NCBI RefSeq assembly: GCF_028689785.1
Contig: NZ_JAQVCN010000010.1
Coordinates: forward strand, 1 to 64,000
Length of the DNA: 64,000 nucleotides
Direction of reading: 5' to 3'
Source of the DNA: Zoogloea sp.
GTDB taxonomy: Bacteria; Pseudomonadota; Gammaproteobacteria; Burkholderiales; Rhodocyclaceae
The position numbers and the translations under genes are program-made. This document shows, one piece after another, positions 1-8,003 of this stretch; position 1 is the first letter of the stretch, and each line of letters starts with the position of its first letter. The notes below the pieces were generated by a model that worked only from the letters and a program-made list of their open reading frames with translations, ran no database searches and was not told the DNA's origin.

Positions 1-1
1 G

Positions 2-79
2 CTCCTGTCCATGCAACAGATCGAGAAGGAGCGTGCCATGCTCGCAGCCCTCGGCGCCAGCCTCTGGCAGGCCCTGTAA
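2..79 (+). CDS. C-terminal end of an unidentified protein (partial)
   Basis: The window opens inside a reading frame that ends at TAA 77-79 and gives 25 residues, including LSMQQIEKERAMLAALGASL. The tail looks helical. It is too short to assign to a family. It runs in the same direction as the GTPase/roadblock operon downstream and is probably its preceding gene. The same frame stays open after the TAA for 16 more codons, up to a TGA at 128-130 that overlaps the GTG start of the next gene, so the TAA may be a recent premature stop. The upstream sequence is needed to decide. Confidence 0.5.
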   Translation, partial: LLSMQQIEKERAMLAALGASLWQAL

Positions 80-126
80 CAGGAAGACGTGGAGTTCATG
101 ATCGACTTCCTCTCCGCCCTCACCTC

Positions 127-600
127 GTGACCCCCTTCCTCAAAGACGCGGACGACCCCGGACGCATCCGACGCCCCGCCCCGCCCGCAGTCTTCGGGCT
201 GCCCGTGCGTACCCTGGGCATCGCCACCCACTGGCACAGCCCGGCCACGGGGGCACTGCTTGCCGCCGAGGTAGCGCGTCAACCACGCAACCTGCACACC
301 CACCTGCAACGCATCGCCCTGTGGGCCAGTCTGGGCAACGCCCCCGCCCTGGGCGCCGCGCTAGTGGATCTCTGGATTGTCCTTGGCCCCTGTGGCCGAG
401 ACCTGCGCCAACGCCTGCTTCGCCAGCACACCCCGGCCCTGGCCGAAGGCAGGCTGGCGGACTACCTGAGCGAGAACCTCGACGCCGGCATCGACAGGCA
501 CGCCCCCCACGCCGCACTTCCCGGCGTGGTCCTGGCCAGGCCGGTGGAGGGCAGCCGATGCTTCCTGCAAATGTCCACCAAAGACGGCAGAAACCCATGA
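127..600 (+). CDS. Hypothetical protein, first complete gene of the GTPase operon
   Basis: A 157-residue protein I do not recognise. It has no signal peptide or membrane segment. The middle (about residues 45-110) is Leu/Ala-rich and probably helical, and a short Cys-containing stretch (GSRCFLQ) lies near the end. The GTG start at 127 overlaps a TGA in the preceding frame (GTGA). No clear Shine-Dalgarno is visible, so a later GTG near codon 27 is an alternative. Its stop overlaps the ATG of the next gene (ATGA at 597-600), which supports translational coupling and a role in the same complex or pathway. Confidence 0.6.
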   Translation: MTPFLKDADDPGRIRRPAPPAVFGLPVRTLGIATHWHSPATGALLAAEVARQPRNLHTHLQRIALWASLGNAPALGAALVDLWIVLGPCGRDLRQRLLRQHTPALAEGRLADYLSENLDAGIDRHAPHAALPGVVLARPVEGSRCFLQMSTKDGRNP

Positions 601-1766
601 CAAGGGCTCAACCCAGTTCCCCGACCGAGCATCCCAGCGCGCTTCTTCTGCTCCACGTGGGGAGCATGGATGCGCGGCTTATCGGTCTCTCCATCGAAAG
701 GCACTGGACGCGGTCGGTGCGCCTGGTGGAAACCCTCGAAGAAGCACAGGTCGTGCTGATCGACTGCGACCGTCCGGGCATCGAGGCTGCCCTTGATCAG
801 CTCGCCGGGCATCCACGCATCGGCATCGTTTACTACGCCTTTCATCCCAAAGACCACGCGCTCCGCTTCCAGCCGCGCCCCGTGCTTGGCAAGCCCCTCA
901 ACCTCGAAGCCCTGCCAGCAACACTCAACCAGGCCAGGGTCGATGCCGCCCACATGATCGCCGCCGCCCCGCCCCGCCCCATGGCACCGGCCCTGGCAGT
1001 CAGCAGCCCCGTGGCCTACCCCAGAGCACCGGCCCCCCTCGGGCACAGCCTGATGACGGATGATGAACGGGATCTGTGCGGTGGCATGGACGATATTCCC
1101 ACCACCCCAGGCAGCTCCCTGCCCGACAAGCTCTTCTTCAATCCAGACGACTACCTCATCGGCCGCCTGCAGCAGGCACTTGCACTGGCCAGCGCAAGTG
1201 GCCGCCCCCATCTGATCTCAGGCCTGCCACGGCTTATCGGCATCGAGCCGCGCCCTGTCCCGGTGTGCATCACCGCATTCCGGGAGAATCAGCTCCGCCC
1301 GCTGGCCATGACCCAACTCCCCGAATCCACCGGGCGCATCGTCAGCACCCCCATCATCGGGGAGGCCGACAGCCAGCCGGTTCACCGCGCCGCCGAGGAT
1401 TTTCTCTGGAATGCCGCCGCTTGGGCTGCCCGCGGGCGCCTGCCGGCCGGCAGCGACCCCTACCAGCCGGTGCGCCTGCGCGCCTGGCCCAATTTCACCT
1501 ACGCCTTCGCCTCACCCCACGCCATGCGCATCGCTGCGCTATGGACCCGCATGCACGCCAGTCCGGTAGAGATCGCCACGCGCCTGGGCATTCCACACCG
1601 CTACGTGTTCTCGGTGTACTCGGCCGCCAGCTTCGCCGGGCTGCTCGACACAACGGCAAAGCACGAAAACGCGCCTGTAGCGCCCTTCCCTCCGGCCCCG
1701 TCAGACAAGCCAGCACGTGGCTCCGTCCTGTCCCGAATCCTTCGAAAGCTCCGCGATGCGGTCTGA
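597..1766 (+). CDS. Pseudo-receiver protein with a C-terminal winged-helix-like region
   Basis: A 389-residue protein. Residues about 14-105 follow a CheY-like pattern: strand ALLLLHV, strand VVLIDCD, strand IGIVYYAF, then VLGKPLNLEALPATL, which resembles the Lys-Pro motif and last helix of receivers. The first acidic pair is missing, so it is probably a degenerate receiver. A Pro-rich linker follows, then a region of unknown fold. Residues about 310-370, with the IATRLGIPHRYVFSVYSAA segment, look like a small helix-turn-helix or interaction module. The start at 597 is set by the ATGA overlap. It lies directly before the GTPase gene, so it is likely its partner or regulator. Confidence 0.65.
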   Translation: MTRAQPSSPTEHPSALLLLHVGSMDARLIGLSIERHWTRSVRLVETLEEAQVVLIDCDRPGIEAALDQLAGHPRIGIVYYAFHPKDHALRFQPRPVLGKPLNLEALPATLNQARVDAAHMIAAAPPRPMAPALAVSSPVAYPRAPAPLGHSLMTDDERDLCGGMDDIPTTPGSSLPDKLFFNPDDYLIGRLQQALALASASGRPHLISGLPRLIGIEPRPVPVCITAFRENQLRPLAMTQLPESTGRIVSTPIIGEADSQPVHRAAEDFLWNAAAWAARGRLPAGSDPYQPVRLRAWPNFTYAFASPHAMRIAALWTRMHASPVEIATRLGIPHRYVFSVYSAASFAGLLDTTAKHENAPVAPFPPAPSDKPARGSVLSRILRKLRDAV

Positions 1767-2316
1767 ACGCACCCGCCACAACAAGATCATCTTCTCTGGC
1801 ACTGTCGGTGCCGGAAAGAGCACCGCGATCAACGCCCTCAGCGACATTACCACCGTCAGCACCGAGGCCGTTGCCAGCGACAGCACGGCCCGGCTCAAGC
1901 CCACCACCACCGTGGCCATGGACTACGGCGTGCTGAACCTGCCCGACGGCGAGAAGGTGATGCTCTACGGCACTCCCGGCCAGGAACGCTTCAGCTTCAT
2001 GTGGGACATCCTCTCCGAAGGCGGCATCGGCCTGATACTGCTGATCAACAACGCCAGCCCCGATCCGCTCCAGGACCTTGAAGGCTACCTCGGTGCGTTC
2101 CGGCAATTCATCGCCAGCACGGCCGTGACCATCGGCGTCACCCACATGGACAGCAGCCCCCAACCCGGCCTGGACGCCTACCGGGCACGCCTGATCGCCC
2201 TCGGCCTCAGCCCCATGCCCGCCATTTTCCGGGCCGATGCCCGCAGCCGTGATGACGTGGCCACGCTGGTCAAGGCGCTCCTGTACACCCTCAACCCCGG
2301 ATTGAACGATGCTTGA
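1756..2316 (+). CDS. Small Ras-like GTPase (MglA/COG2229 type)
   Basis: A 186-residue GTP-binding protein. The P-loop is GTVGAGKST at residues 15-23, the switch I threonines are in KPTTTVAMDYG (48-58), the G3 region is GTPGQERF (72-79) and the G4 element is THMD (129-132). The THMD form and the GTPGQ form of G3 are typical of the bacterial small GTPases that pair with roadblock proteins, as MglA does with MglB. The ATG at 1756 overlaps the end of the upstream gene by 11 bases, and the stop overlaps the start of the roadblock-like gene. A cytoplasmic switch controlling polarity, motility or surface behaviour is plausible, but the target is not shown by the sequence. Confidence 0.85.
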   Translation: MRSERTRHNKIIFSGTVGAGKSTAINALSDITTVSTEAVASDSTARLKPTTTVAMDYGVLNLPDGEKVMLYGTPGQERFSFMWDILSEGGIGLILLINNASPDPLQDLEGYLGAFRQFIASTAVTIGVTHMDSSPQPGLDAYRARLIALGLSPMPAIFRADARSRDDVATLVKALLYTLNPGLNDA

Positions 2317-2941
2317 AATTGTTCCCGGCTCCTACCTCACCGTCACCCCCTACGGTGCCTGGTGCGCTGTGGCCCGAGCCGAGCCCACGACCGCAAGAAA
2401 CATTCTTTTGGGCATCCTCCAGGAGGCCATGAGCCCGCTCCTGAGCCTGGAGGCGCTCCAAGCCTGGACGCCCGGCAGCACGCAGGAAGAAGCCCTCGAG
2501 GTGCTCCTCAAACTCCAGGAGGATGCCTGTCTGGAGTCCTGGAGCAGCCCCCGGGTGGCCCCCATCGGAACCCTTGAATCCACCTTGCCAGGCCTCCTCG
2601 GCACCCTCAGCGACAGCGGCCAGGCCGTGCTGGCCGACCACATGGGCTTCTGCCTGGCCATTGCCGGATACCCCGGCGATACCGGCGAAGCCCTCGCCGC
2701 CGTCGGTGCAGACATCCTGTCGGTCGCCGAAAGACAGTCCGCCGCCTTGTCCCGGCTGGGAGAGCATCTTCTAGACGGCTGGGGCAATGTGGACGCGGCC
2801 GGCATCAGCGGCCTGAGTTTCTGGCCCATGCACGTGGGCCGGACCCGCCTCGCCCTTGCCGTGAGCGGGCGACCCCGCTTCAACCAGCGCGCCTTTGCCG
2901 AACTGGTGTGGGCCTTGTGCGTACGCTACGGCAAGGTCTGA
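2309..2941 (+). CDS. Roadblock/LC7-like protein, probable GTPase partner
   Basis: A 210-residue protein. The N-terminal third (to about residue 80) is of unknown type. The C-terminal part, from about residue 95 (GQAVLADHMGFCLAIAGY), has the strand-helix-strand pattern of a roadblock/LC7 domain: a self-recognition strand, a helix with DILSVAERQSAALSRLG, and strands around SFWPMHVGRTRLALAVSG. Roadblock proteins dimerise and act as GTPase-activating or scaffold partners of MglA-like GTPases. Its start lies 8 bases inside the GTPase gene. The family call rests on pattern and context only, so moderate confidence. Confidence 0.6.
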   Translation: MLEIVPGSYLTVTPYGAWCAVARAEPTTARNILLGILQEAMSPLLSLEALQAWTPGSTQEEALEVLLKLQEDACLESWSSPRVAPIGTLESTLPGLLGTLSDSGQAVLADHMGFCLAIAGYPGDTGEALAAVGADILSVAERQSAALSRLGEHLLDGWGNVDAAGISGLSFWPMHVGRTRLALAVSGRPRFNQRAFAELVWALCVRYGKV

Positions 2942-2953
2942 AACGACACCGCG

Positions 2954-4393
2954 TCAGCGCTGCTCGCGGCGCTCCTGCATCTGTTCGGCGAGCAGGGCGC
3001 GCACCTCGCGGAGGCGCGAATCCACCGCCGAGTGCTCAAAGAAATCCCCGTCCTTGGCACTCTGGGCCAGGGTGAGCTGCTCGGCCGAAGCCGCGTAGTT
3101 GCCCTGAATCGCATACAACTCCCCAAGAGAGCGGTGCTGAGCCAGACGCATGCCAAGCACTGACTCGGCCTTCGAGCGCAGCTCCCACAGCACACCATTG
3201 TTCGGTGTGGTCAGGATCTCCGCCTTCACCAGATTCAATGCCTCGGCAGCACGGCCCGCATCGATCAGGGCTCCGGCCTCTCCATACAACAGCCGCCGGG
3301 ACTGGGGAAATCGCTCCCGCCCTTCCTTGAACAGCTGTGCCGCAATCGCCGGTTCGCCCTTCGCCAGCCGCAGATCCGCCTCAAGGCCATCGATCATCGC
3401 TGAAGACAGCTTGAGTTTGCGCAACACGGCCATCTCGCGCTCCGCGTCGGCCAGGCGTCGCGCCCCCAGGTAGGCCCGTACCAAGCCGTAGTGCGTGGCC
3501 GGTGGAGCCGCCCCACGCCGCACCGCTGCTTCAAGCTCGTCGAGCATCTCCCGGGAGGCCTGCGCCCCAACCCGCAGCTTCGCCCGTACCAACAGAAAAT
3601 CAAGGGAATCCGGCACCTGCCGATAGGGCATCTGCATCACTCGCCCCTCCATCTCGGTGATCCGGTCGGAAGTCAGCGGGTGGGTACGCAAATAGGCTGG
3701 CGCGCTGTTTTCGTAGAGACGGCTGTTCTTCTGCAGACGCTCGAAGAAGCTGGCCATGCCACGCACGTCAAACCCTGCCGCAGACAGGTTCTGCACCCCC
3801 AAACGATCCGCCTCATTCTCGAAATCCCGTGAGTAGGCCAGCTGCGAACTGATGCCCGCCGCCTGTCCGGCCATGATGGCCGCCTGGCTGACCTGGGCAC
3901 TCGATTTGGCCGCCAGCACCGCCACCAGCAGCGAAGCCAGCATCAACATGCCCGTCCTCCCCTGCTGCCCGACCATGCGGGCAATGTGGCGCTGGGTAAC
4001 GTGGGCGATTTCGTGGGACAGCACGCCGGCCAGCTCCGACTCCGCCTGGGCCGCCAGGATCAGGCCGGTGTGCACACCGATCTTGCCCCCCGGCATGGCA
4101 AAGGCGTTGAGGGAGGGGTCACTCACCCCGAAGAACTCGAAGGAAAGCCCGGCCCCCGCTCCCGCCGACACCAGGCGATCACCCAGAGTGTTGAGGTAAT
4201 CCTCGATCTCTGCGTCCCGCAGGAAGGCCGGATCATGCCAGCGGATATCGCGCATGATCTGCATCCCGATCTTCTGTTCGGCCACCGGCGACAGATCGGA
4301 GGACGCGCTGTCCCCGAGATCGGGCAGGCTCTGGGAATAGCTGCGCGGCACCAGGGCAAGGCACAGCAGGGCGGCAATCAGACGATTTTTCAC
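2954..4393 (-). CDS. bepA: Periplasmic M48 metalloprotease with TPR tail, BepA/YfgC type
   Basis: A 479-residue protein starting at GTG 4393, chosen because it places a signal peptide ([20 protein letters not shown]) at the N-terminus; the longer frame adds 15 unlikely residues. The zinc site is HEIAH at residues 127-131 in [13 protein letters not shown], with the third ligand in NEADRLG further on. After about residue 280 the sequence is helical and TPR-like. Length matches E. coli BepA (487 residues), which matures or degrades stalled LptD and BAM substrates in the periplasm. It is divergent from moaC with only 44 bases between the two starts. Confidence 0.85.
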   Translation of the reverse strand: MKNRLIAALLCLALVPRSYSQSLPDLGDSASSDLSPVAEQKIGMQIMRDIRWHDPAFLRDAEIEDYLNTLGDRLVSAGAGAGLSFEFFGVSDPSLNAFAMPGGKIGVHTGLILAAQAESELAGVLSHEIAHVTQRHIARMVGQQGRTGMLMLASLLVAVLAAKSSAQVSQAAIMAGQAAGISSQLAYSRDFENEADRLGVQNLSAAGFDVRGMASFFERLQKNSRLYENSAPAYLRTHPLTSDRITEMEGRVMQMPYRQVPDSLDFLLVRAKLRVGAQASREMLDELEAAVRRGAAPPATHYGLVRAYLGARRLADAEREMAVLRKLKLSSAMIDGLEADLRLAKGEPAIAAQLFKEGRERFPQSRRLLYGEAGALIDAGRAAEALNLVKAEILTTPNNGVLWELRSKAESVLGMRLAQHRSLGELYAIQGNYAASAEQLTLAQSAKDGDFFEHSAVDSRLREVRALLAEQMQERREQR

Positions 4394-4437
4394 GGTGCTA
4401 TGATACTCGCCCCCCGCGACCGGTTCCCAGCAGCACA

Positions 4438-4917
4438 ATGACTGACGCCTTTACCCACTTCGACGCCCACGGCCAGGCCCATATGGTGGATGTTTCCGCC
4501 AAATCCGAAACCCGCCGCGTCGCCCGCGCCGAAGGGCGCATCCTGATGCAACCCGACACCTTCGCCCGCATCCTCGCAGGCGACAACAAGAAAGGCGACG
4601 TGATCGGCATCGCCCGCATCGCCGCCATCCAGGGTGCCAAGCGTACCGCCGACCTGATTCCCCTGTGCCACCCGATACCCCTGACCCGGGTCACCGCCGA
4701 CTTCACGGCAGAGGGCGACAACACCATCCACTGCACCGTCACTGCCGAAACCGTCGGCCGCACCGGCGTGGAAATGGAAGCCCTCACCGCCGTACAGGTC
4801 GGGCTGCTCACCATCTACGACATGTGCAAAGCCGTCGATCGCGGCATGACCATGACCGGCATCCGCCTGCTGGAGAAGGAAGGCGGCAAGTCGGGGCACT
4901 GGAAGGCGGAGGCCTGA
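4438..4917 (+). CDS. moaC: Cyclic pyranopterin monophosphate synthase
   Basis: A 159-residue MoaC, the usual family length. It converts the MoaA product into cyclic pyranopterin monophosphate in molybdenum cofactor synthesis. The N-terminal [15 protein letters not shown], the [13 protein letters not shown] loop and the central [19 protein letters not shown] stretch with the following DMCKA are family signatures, including the active-site Lys/Asp region. It is followed after 4 bases by soxY, so the three genes may be co-transcribed. No other moa gene is present in the window. Confidence 0.95.
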   Translation: MTDAFTHFDAHGQAHMVDVSAKSETRRVARAEGRILMQPDTFARILAGDNKKGDVIGIARIAAIQGAKRTADLIPLCHPIPLTRVTADFTAEGDNTIHCTVTAETVGRTGVEMEALTAVQVGLLTIYDMCKAVDRGMTMTGIRLLEKEGGKSGHWKAEA

Positions 4918-4921
4918 CTCC

Positions 4922-5386
4922 ATGCAAAGACGAGACTTCCTGCAGGCCTTCGGCAGCGCCACCGCCCTTGCCCCCCTCCTCGTCGCCGGCCTGCTCCGCC
5001 CGGGCGCGGCCCTGGCCATGAGCTTCAATCGGGCCGCCTTCGACGCCAAGACCGCCTCCGACGCCCTGCGCCTCATCGGCGCCGCCAGCGCCGAGGCCAG
5101 CCGCGACATCCTGCTCAAGGCGCCGGAGGTTGCTGAGAACGGCGCCGCCGTACCCATCGAAGTGATCAGCAGCATCCCCGGCACCACACGGCTCTCCGTC
5201 CTCATCGACAAGAACCCCCTTCCTCTGGCGCTGCAGTTCAACTTTGCCCCCGAAGCCGCAGCCCGCTTCCAGGCCAAACTGCGCATGGCCGAGAGCTCCC
5301 GCCTTCGCGTGGTGGCCACCGCGGGCGGCAAACACTACAGCGTATTCCGCGAGGTGAAGGTCACCGTCGGCGGCTGCGGCGACTGA
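4922..5386 (+). CDS. soxY: Sulfur carrier protein SoxY
   Basis: A 154-residue protein with a twin-arginine signal (MQRRDFLQAFG followed by a hydrophobic stretch), as expected for SoxY, which is exported by Tat together with SoxZ. The C-terminus ends in VGGCGD, the swinging-arm motif whose cysteine carries sulfur intermediates during thiosulfate oxidation. Most SoxY end in GGCGG, so the last residue differs. SoxZ follows 14 bases downstream. No soxA, soxB, soxC, soxD or soxX lies nearby, so this is a detached soxYZ pair. Confidence 0.92.
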   Translation: MQRRDFLQAFGSATALAPLLVAGLLRPGAALAMSFNRAAFDAKTASDALRLIGAASAEASRDILLKAPEVAENGAAVPIEVISSIPGTTRLSVLIDKNPLPLALQFNFAPEAAARFQAKLRMAESSRLRVVATAGGKHYSVFREVKVTVGGCGD

Positions 5387-5400
5387 AGGAGGCACAAACC

Positions 5401-5718
5401 ATGTCCGAACCCATCAAGATCCGCGCCACCGTAAAGGGCAGCGAAGGCGAAGTCCGCGTACTGATGCCCCACCCCATGGAAAGCGGCCTGCGACGTGACG
5501 CTTCCGGCCAGCTCCAGGCAGCCCAATACATCACCTCGGTCACCCTGAGCCTGAACGGCCGGCCCGTTATCGAGGGAGCCCTGGGCACCGCTGTCTCCGC
5601 CAACCCCCTTTTCGCCTTCCAGTTGCTAGGCGTCAAGGCGGGCGACAAGGTCAGTGTTGCGTGGCTCGACAACAAGGGGCAGAAAGGTAGCGCCGAGACC
5701 AGCTTCGCGGCAGGCTGA
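5401..5718 (+). CDS. soxZ: SoxZ, partner of SoxY
   Basis: A 105-residue protein of the usual SoxZ size. The IKIRATVKGSEGEVRVLMPH opening and the PLFAFQLLGVKAGDKVSVAW end are typical of the immunoglobulin-like SoxZ fold. It forms a heterodimer with SoxY and is co-exported without a signal of its own, which agrees with the absence of a signal peptide here. AGGAGG at 5387-5392 lies ahead of the ATG. The gene closes the moaC-soxY-soxZ run; the next gene begins about 120 bases later. Confidence 0.92.
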   Translation: MSEPIKIRATVKGSEGEVRVLMPHPMESGLRRDASGQLQAAQYITSVTLSLNGRPVIEGALGTAVSANPLFAFQLLGVKAGDKVSVAWLDNKGQKGSAETSFAAG

Positions 5719-5840
5719 ACCCGCCTCAACACTGTAACGGGAGCGCGCAAGACAGGGGAGCGCCGCCGGGCTAGAATCGGACGCTCCCTTTGGCAGCCCC
5801 GCCATGGGTCCGACTCCACTACAGCCCCCGGCCGCCTCCC

Positions 5841-7346
5841 ATGAGCCACGAAATCGAACTCAAGCTCACGCTCCCGCAAAAATCCCTCGCCGCCCTGCGC
5901 CGCCACCCGCTGATCGCCGACGCCCCCCGCGAAGGCCGCAGCTGCACCCTGGAAAACACCTACTTCGACACCCCCGAGCTTGAACTGCGCGAGCGCCGCA
6001 TGGCAGTGCGCACCCGCAAGGCGGGCAACCGCTGGCTGCAAACAGTGAAATGCGCCGCCGAATCCTCGGGCGGGCTATCTTCACGGCCGGAGTGGGAGCA
6101 GCCCTACGCCAACGGCAGCTTCGACTTCTCGGCCATCGAACGAGACGATGTACGCAACCGCCTCGAAAGCCTGCAGGCGCAGCTGATCCCGGTGTTCACC
6201 ACCCATTTCAAGCGCGAAACCTGCATCCTCACCCCCCGGGAAGGGGTGCGTGTCCTGGCCATGATCGACAACGGCAGCATCGAAGCCAACGGCCAGTCGC
6301 GCCCCCTGTGCGAACTGGAGCTCGAACTGGTCGAAGGCGACCCGCAGGAACTCTATGCCCTGGCCCTGCAGCTGGCCGAGAGCCTGCCCCTCACCCCCGA
6401 GAACGTCAGCAAGGCCGAGCGCGGCTACCGCCTGTTCTCCAACCACGCCCTGCGCCCGGCCAAAGCCCGGCCATCGCGCCTGAGCGCCGAGCAATCACCG
6501 GTGGACGCTTTCCGCATCATCGGCTTCGACTGCCTGTCCCTGTGGCAGGCCAATGAATCCGGCGCCCGCGAGAGCGACGACCCCGAGTTCATCCACCAGC
6601 TGCGGGTTGCCCTGCGCCGCCTGCGCTCAGCCCTGCGCCTGTTCGGCCCGGCTCTGCCCACCGACTTCGTGGAACGCTGGTCCGACGGGCTCAAGGACGC
6701 CGCCGATGGCCTCGGCGCCGCCCGCGACCTGGACGTGATGCTCGCCGAAGTCCTCAGCCCGGTGGCCGAATCCGGCCTTGCCGACGAAGCTACCCAGCGC
6801 CTCATCGCCATGGCGGTAGACCGCCGTGACAGGGAAAAGACTGCTGCCCGGGAACAGCTCCTCGCCGCCAGCCATGGCCGCCAGATGCTCGCCCTGGCCT
6901 CCGACCTCTACGCCCTGCAGAGCGATGCGCTGGTCAAGTCTGCCAACCTCACCACCTTCGCCCGCCTCCAGCTCACCCAATTGCGCAAGCGCGCCCGCAA
7001 ACGCTACGGAGCCGCGTCCGACCTGCACCCCGACAAATTGCACGAGCTGCGCGTGTCCCTCAAACGCTTGCGCTACGGGATCGAGTTCCTGTTGCCCCTG
7101 CTCCCCGAAAAGGCCACCGTGCGCTTCGCCAACGACATCGCCGAAATCCAGGAAACCCTAGGCTACCTGAATGACGAAGCGGTGGCCCGCACCCGCCTCA
7201 AGTCCTGGGCGGGCAAGGACCCGGAGCTACGCAGCGGCGCCGCCTTCGTCGCCGGCTGGCATGCCCCCCGGGTGGCCCGCCTGCGCAAAAACGTGCTGCC
7301 CGCCCTCGAACCCATCCTGTGGGGCAAAGCGCCGTGGCGACGCTGA
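5841..7346 (+). CDS. CYTH-CHAD protein, probable inorganic triphosphatase or polyphosphate-binding protein
   Basis: A 501-residue protein. The ATG at 5841 is chosen because the CYTH signature ExExK (E4, E6, K8 in SHEIELKL) must be at the N-terminus. CYTH spans roughly residues 3-205. A CHAD domain follows (about 215-495), with its repeated basic helices at HQLRVALRRLRSALRLF (near residue 250) and LHELRVSLKRLRYGIEF (near 398). CYTH enzymes such as YgiF hydrolyse triphosphate; CHAD helices bind polyphosphate. sixA follows 74 bases downstream. Cytoplasmic. Confidence 0.88.
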   Translation: MSHEIELKLTLPQKSLAALRRHPLIADAPREGRSCTLENTYFDTPELELRERRMAVRTRKAGNRWLQTVKCAAESSGGLSSRPEWEQPYANGSFDFSAIERDDVRNRLESLQAQLIPVFTTHFKRETCILTPREGVRVLAMIDNGSIEANGQSRPLCELELELVEGDPQELYALALQLAESLPLTPENVSKAERGYRLFSNHALRPAKARPSRLSAEQSPVDAFRIIGFDCLSLWQANESGARESDDPEFIHQLRVALRRLRSALRLFGPALPTDFVERWSDGLKDAADGLGAARDLDVMLAEVLSPVAESGLADEATQRLIAMAVDRRDREKTAAREQLLAASHGRQMLALASDLYALQSDALVKSANLTTFARLQLTQLRKRARKRYGAASDLHPDKLHELRVSLKRLRYGIEFLLPLLPEKATVRFANDIAEIQETLGYLNDEAVARTRLKSWAGKDPELRSGAAFVAGWHAPRVARLRKNVLPALEPILWGKAPWRR

Positions 7347-7420
7347 CGGATTCATCGGCCAGTAACATGCCGGCCCCAGACTCCCGGCCTCTTGAGAACA
7401 AGAACGAGGAGAAAAGTACA

Positions 7421-7873
7421 ATGGACCTGCTACTGTGGCGCCACGCCGAGGCCGTGGATGGCATCCCCGACAACACCCGGGAACTCACCGAACGGGGCCT
7501 GCGCCAGGCCCACAAGGTGGCCGAATGGCTGGAGAGCCGCCGGCCCAAGAAGCTCCGCGTGCTGGTCAGCCCCACCACCCGCACTCGCCAGACGGCCAGT
7601 GCCTTCACCAAGGATTTCGAGGTCGTACCGGCCCTTGCCCCGGGCAATGACATCGCCGGCATCCTCGGCGCCTGCGGCTGGCCCGACGGCGGCGGGTCCG
7701 TCCTCATCGTCGGCCACCAACCCGAGCTCGGCCGCCTCGCCTCCCTGCTCCTCTCCGGCCAGGAGGCCGACTGGACGATCAAGAAGGGTGCCCTGTGGTG
7801 GTTCTCCAACCGCGTCCGCGACGACGAGACCCAGACCGTGCTGCGGGCAGTGATGCCGGCGGATCTGGTCTGA
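7421..7873 (+). CDS. sixA: Phosphohistidine phosphatase SixA
   Basis: A 150-residue histidine phosphatase superfamily protein. The catalytic motif is WRHAEA, with His8 as the phosphoacceptor, and the second histidine is in IVGHQPELGRLAS. The size and the RHAEA form, instead of RHGE, are typical of SixA, which removes phosphate from phosphohistidine on HPt domains and PTS proteins. The start is supported by AGGAG at 7407-7411. CHAD and SixA genes are often adjacent in proteobacteria, which fits a link to phosphate or polyphosphate signalling. Confidence 0.85.
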   Translation: MDLLLWRHAEAVDGIPDNTRELTERGLRQAHKVAEWLESRRPKKLRVLVSPTTRTRQTASAFTKDFEVVPALAPGNDIAGILGACGWPDGGGSVLIVGHQPELGRLASLLLSGQEADWTIKKGALWWFSNRVRDDETQTVLRAVMPADLV

Positions 7874-7942
7874 CAGGCCGCCGGCCTTCCACAGCCACTT
7901 CGAAGGGTGCCCCTTCTCCAGGGCATCCCCACCTAGCTCATG

Positions 7943-7976
7943 AAAAACGGCCTGCAAGCACCGCCTGCAGGCCGTT
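7943..7976 (-). terminator. Rho-independent terminator downstream of pntB
   Basis: A perfect 11-bp stem (7946-7956 with 7966-7976, arm AACGGCCTGCA) with a 9-base loop. Read on the minus strand it is followed by a run of T (complement of 7943-7947), as expected at the end of the pnt operon. On the plus strand, after sixA, the T-run is poor, so any bidirectional use would be weak. Confidence 0.85.
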
Positions 7977-8003
7977 CCTCGTTTCAGGGCTAAGTCTGAC
8001 GAA

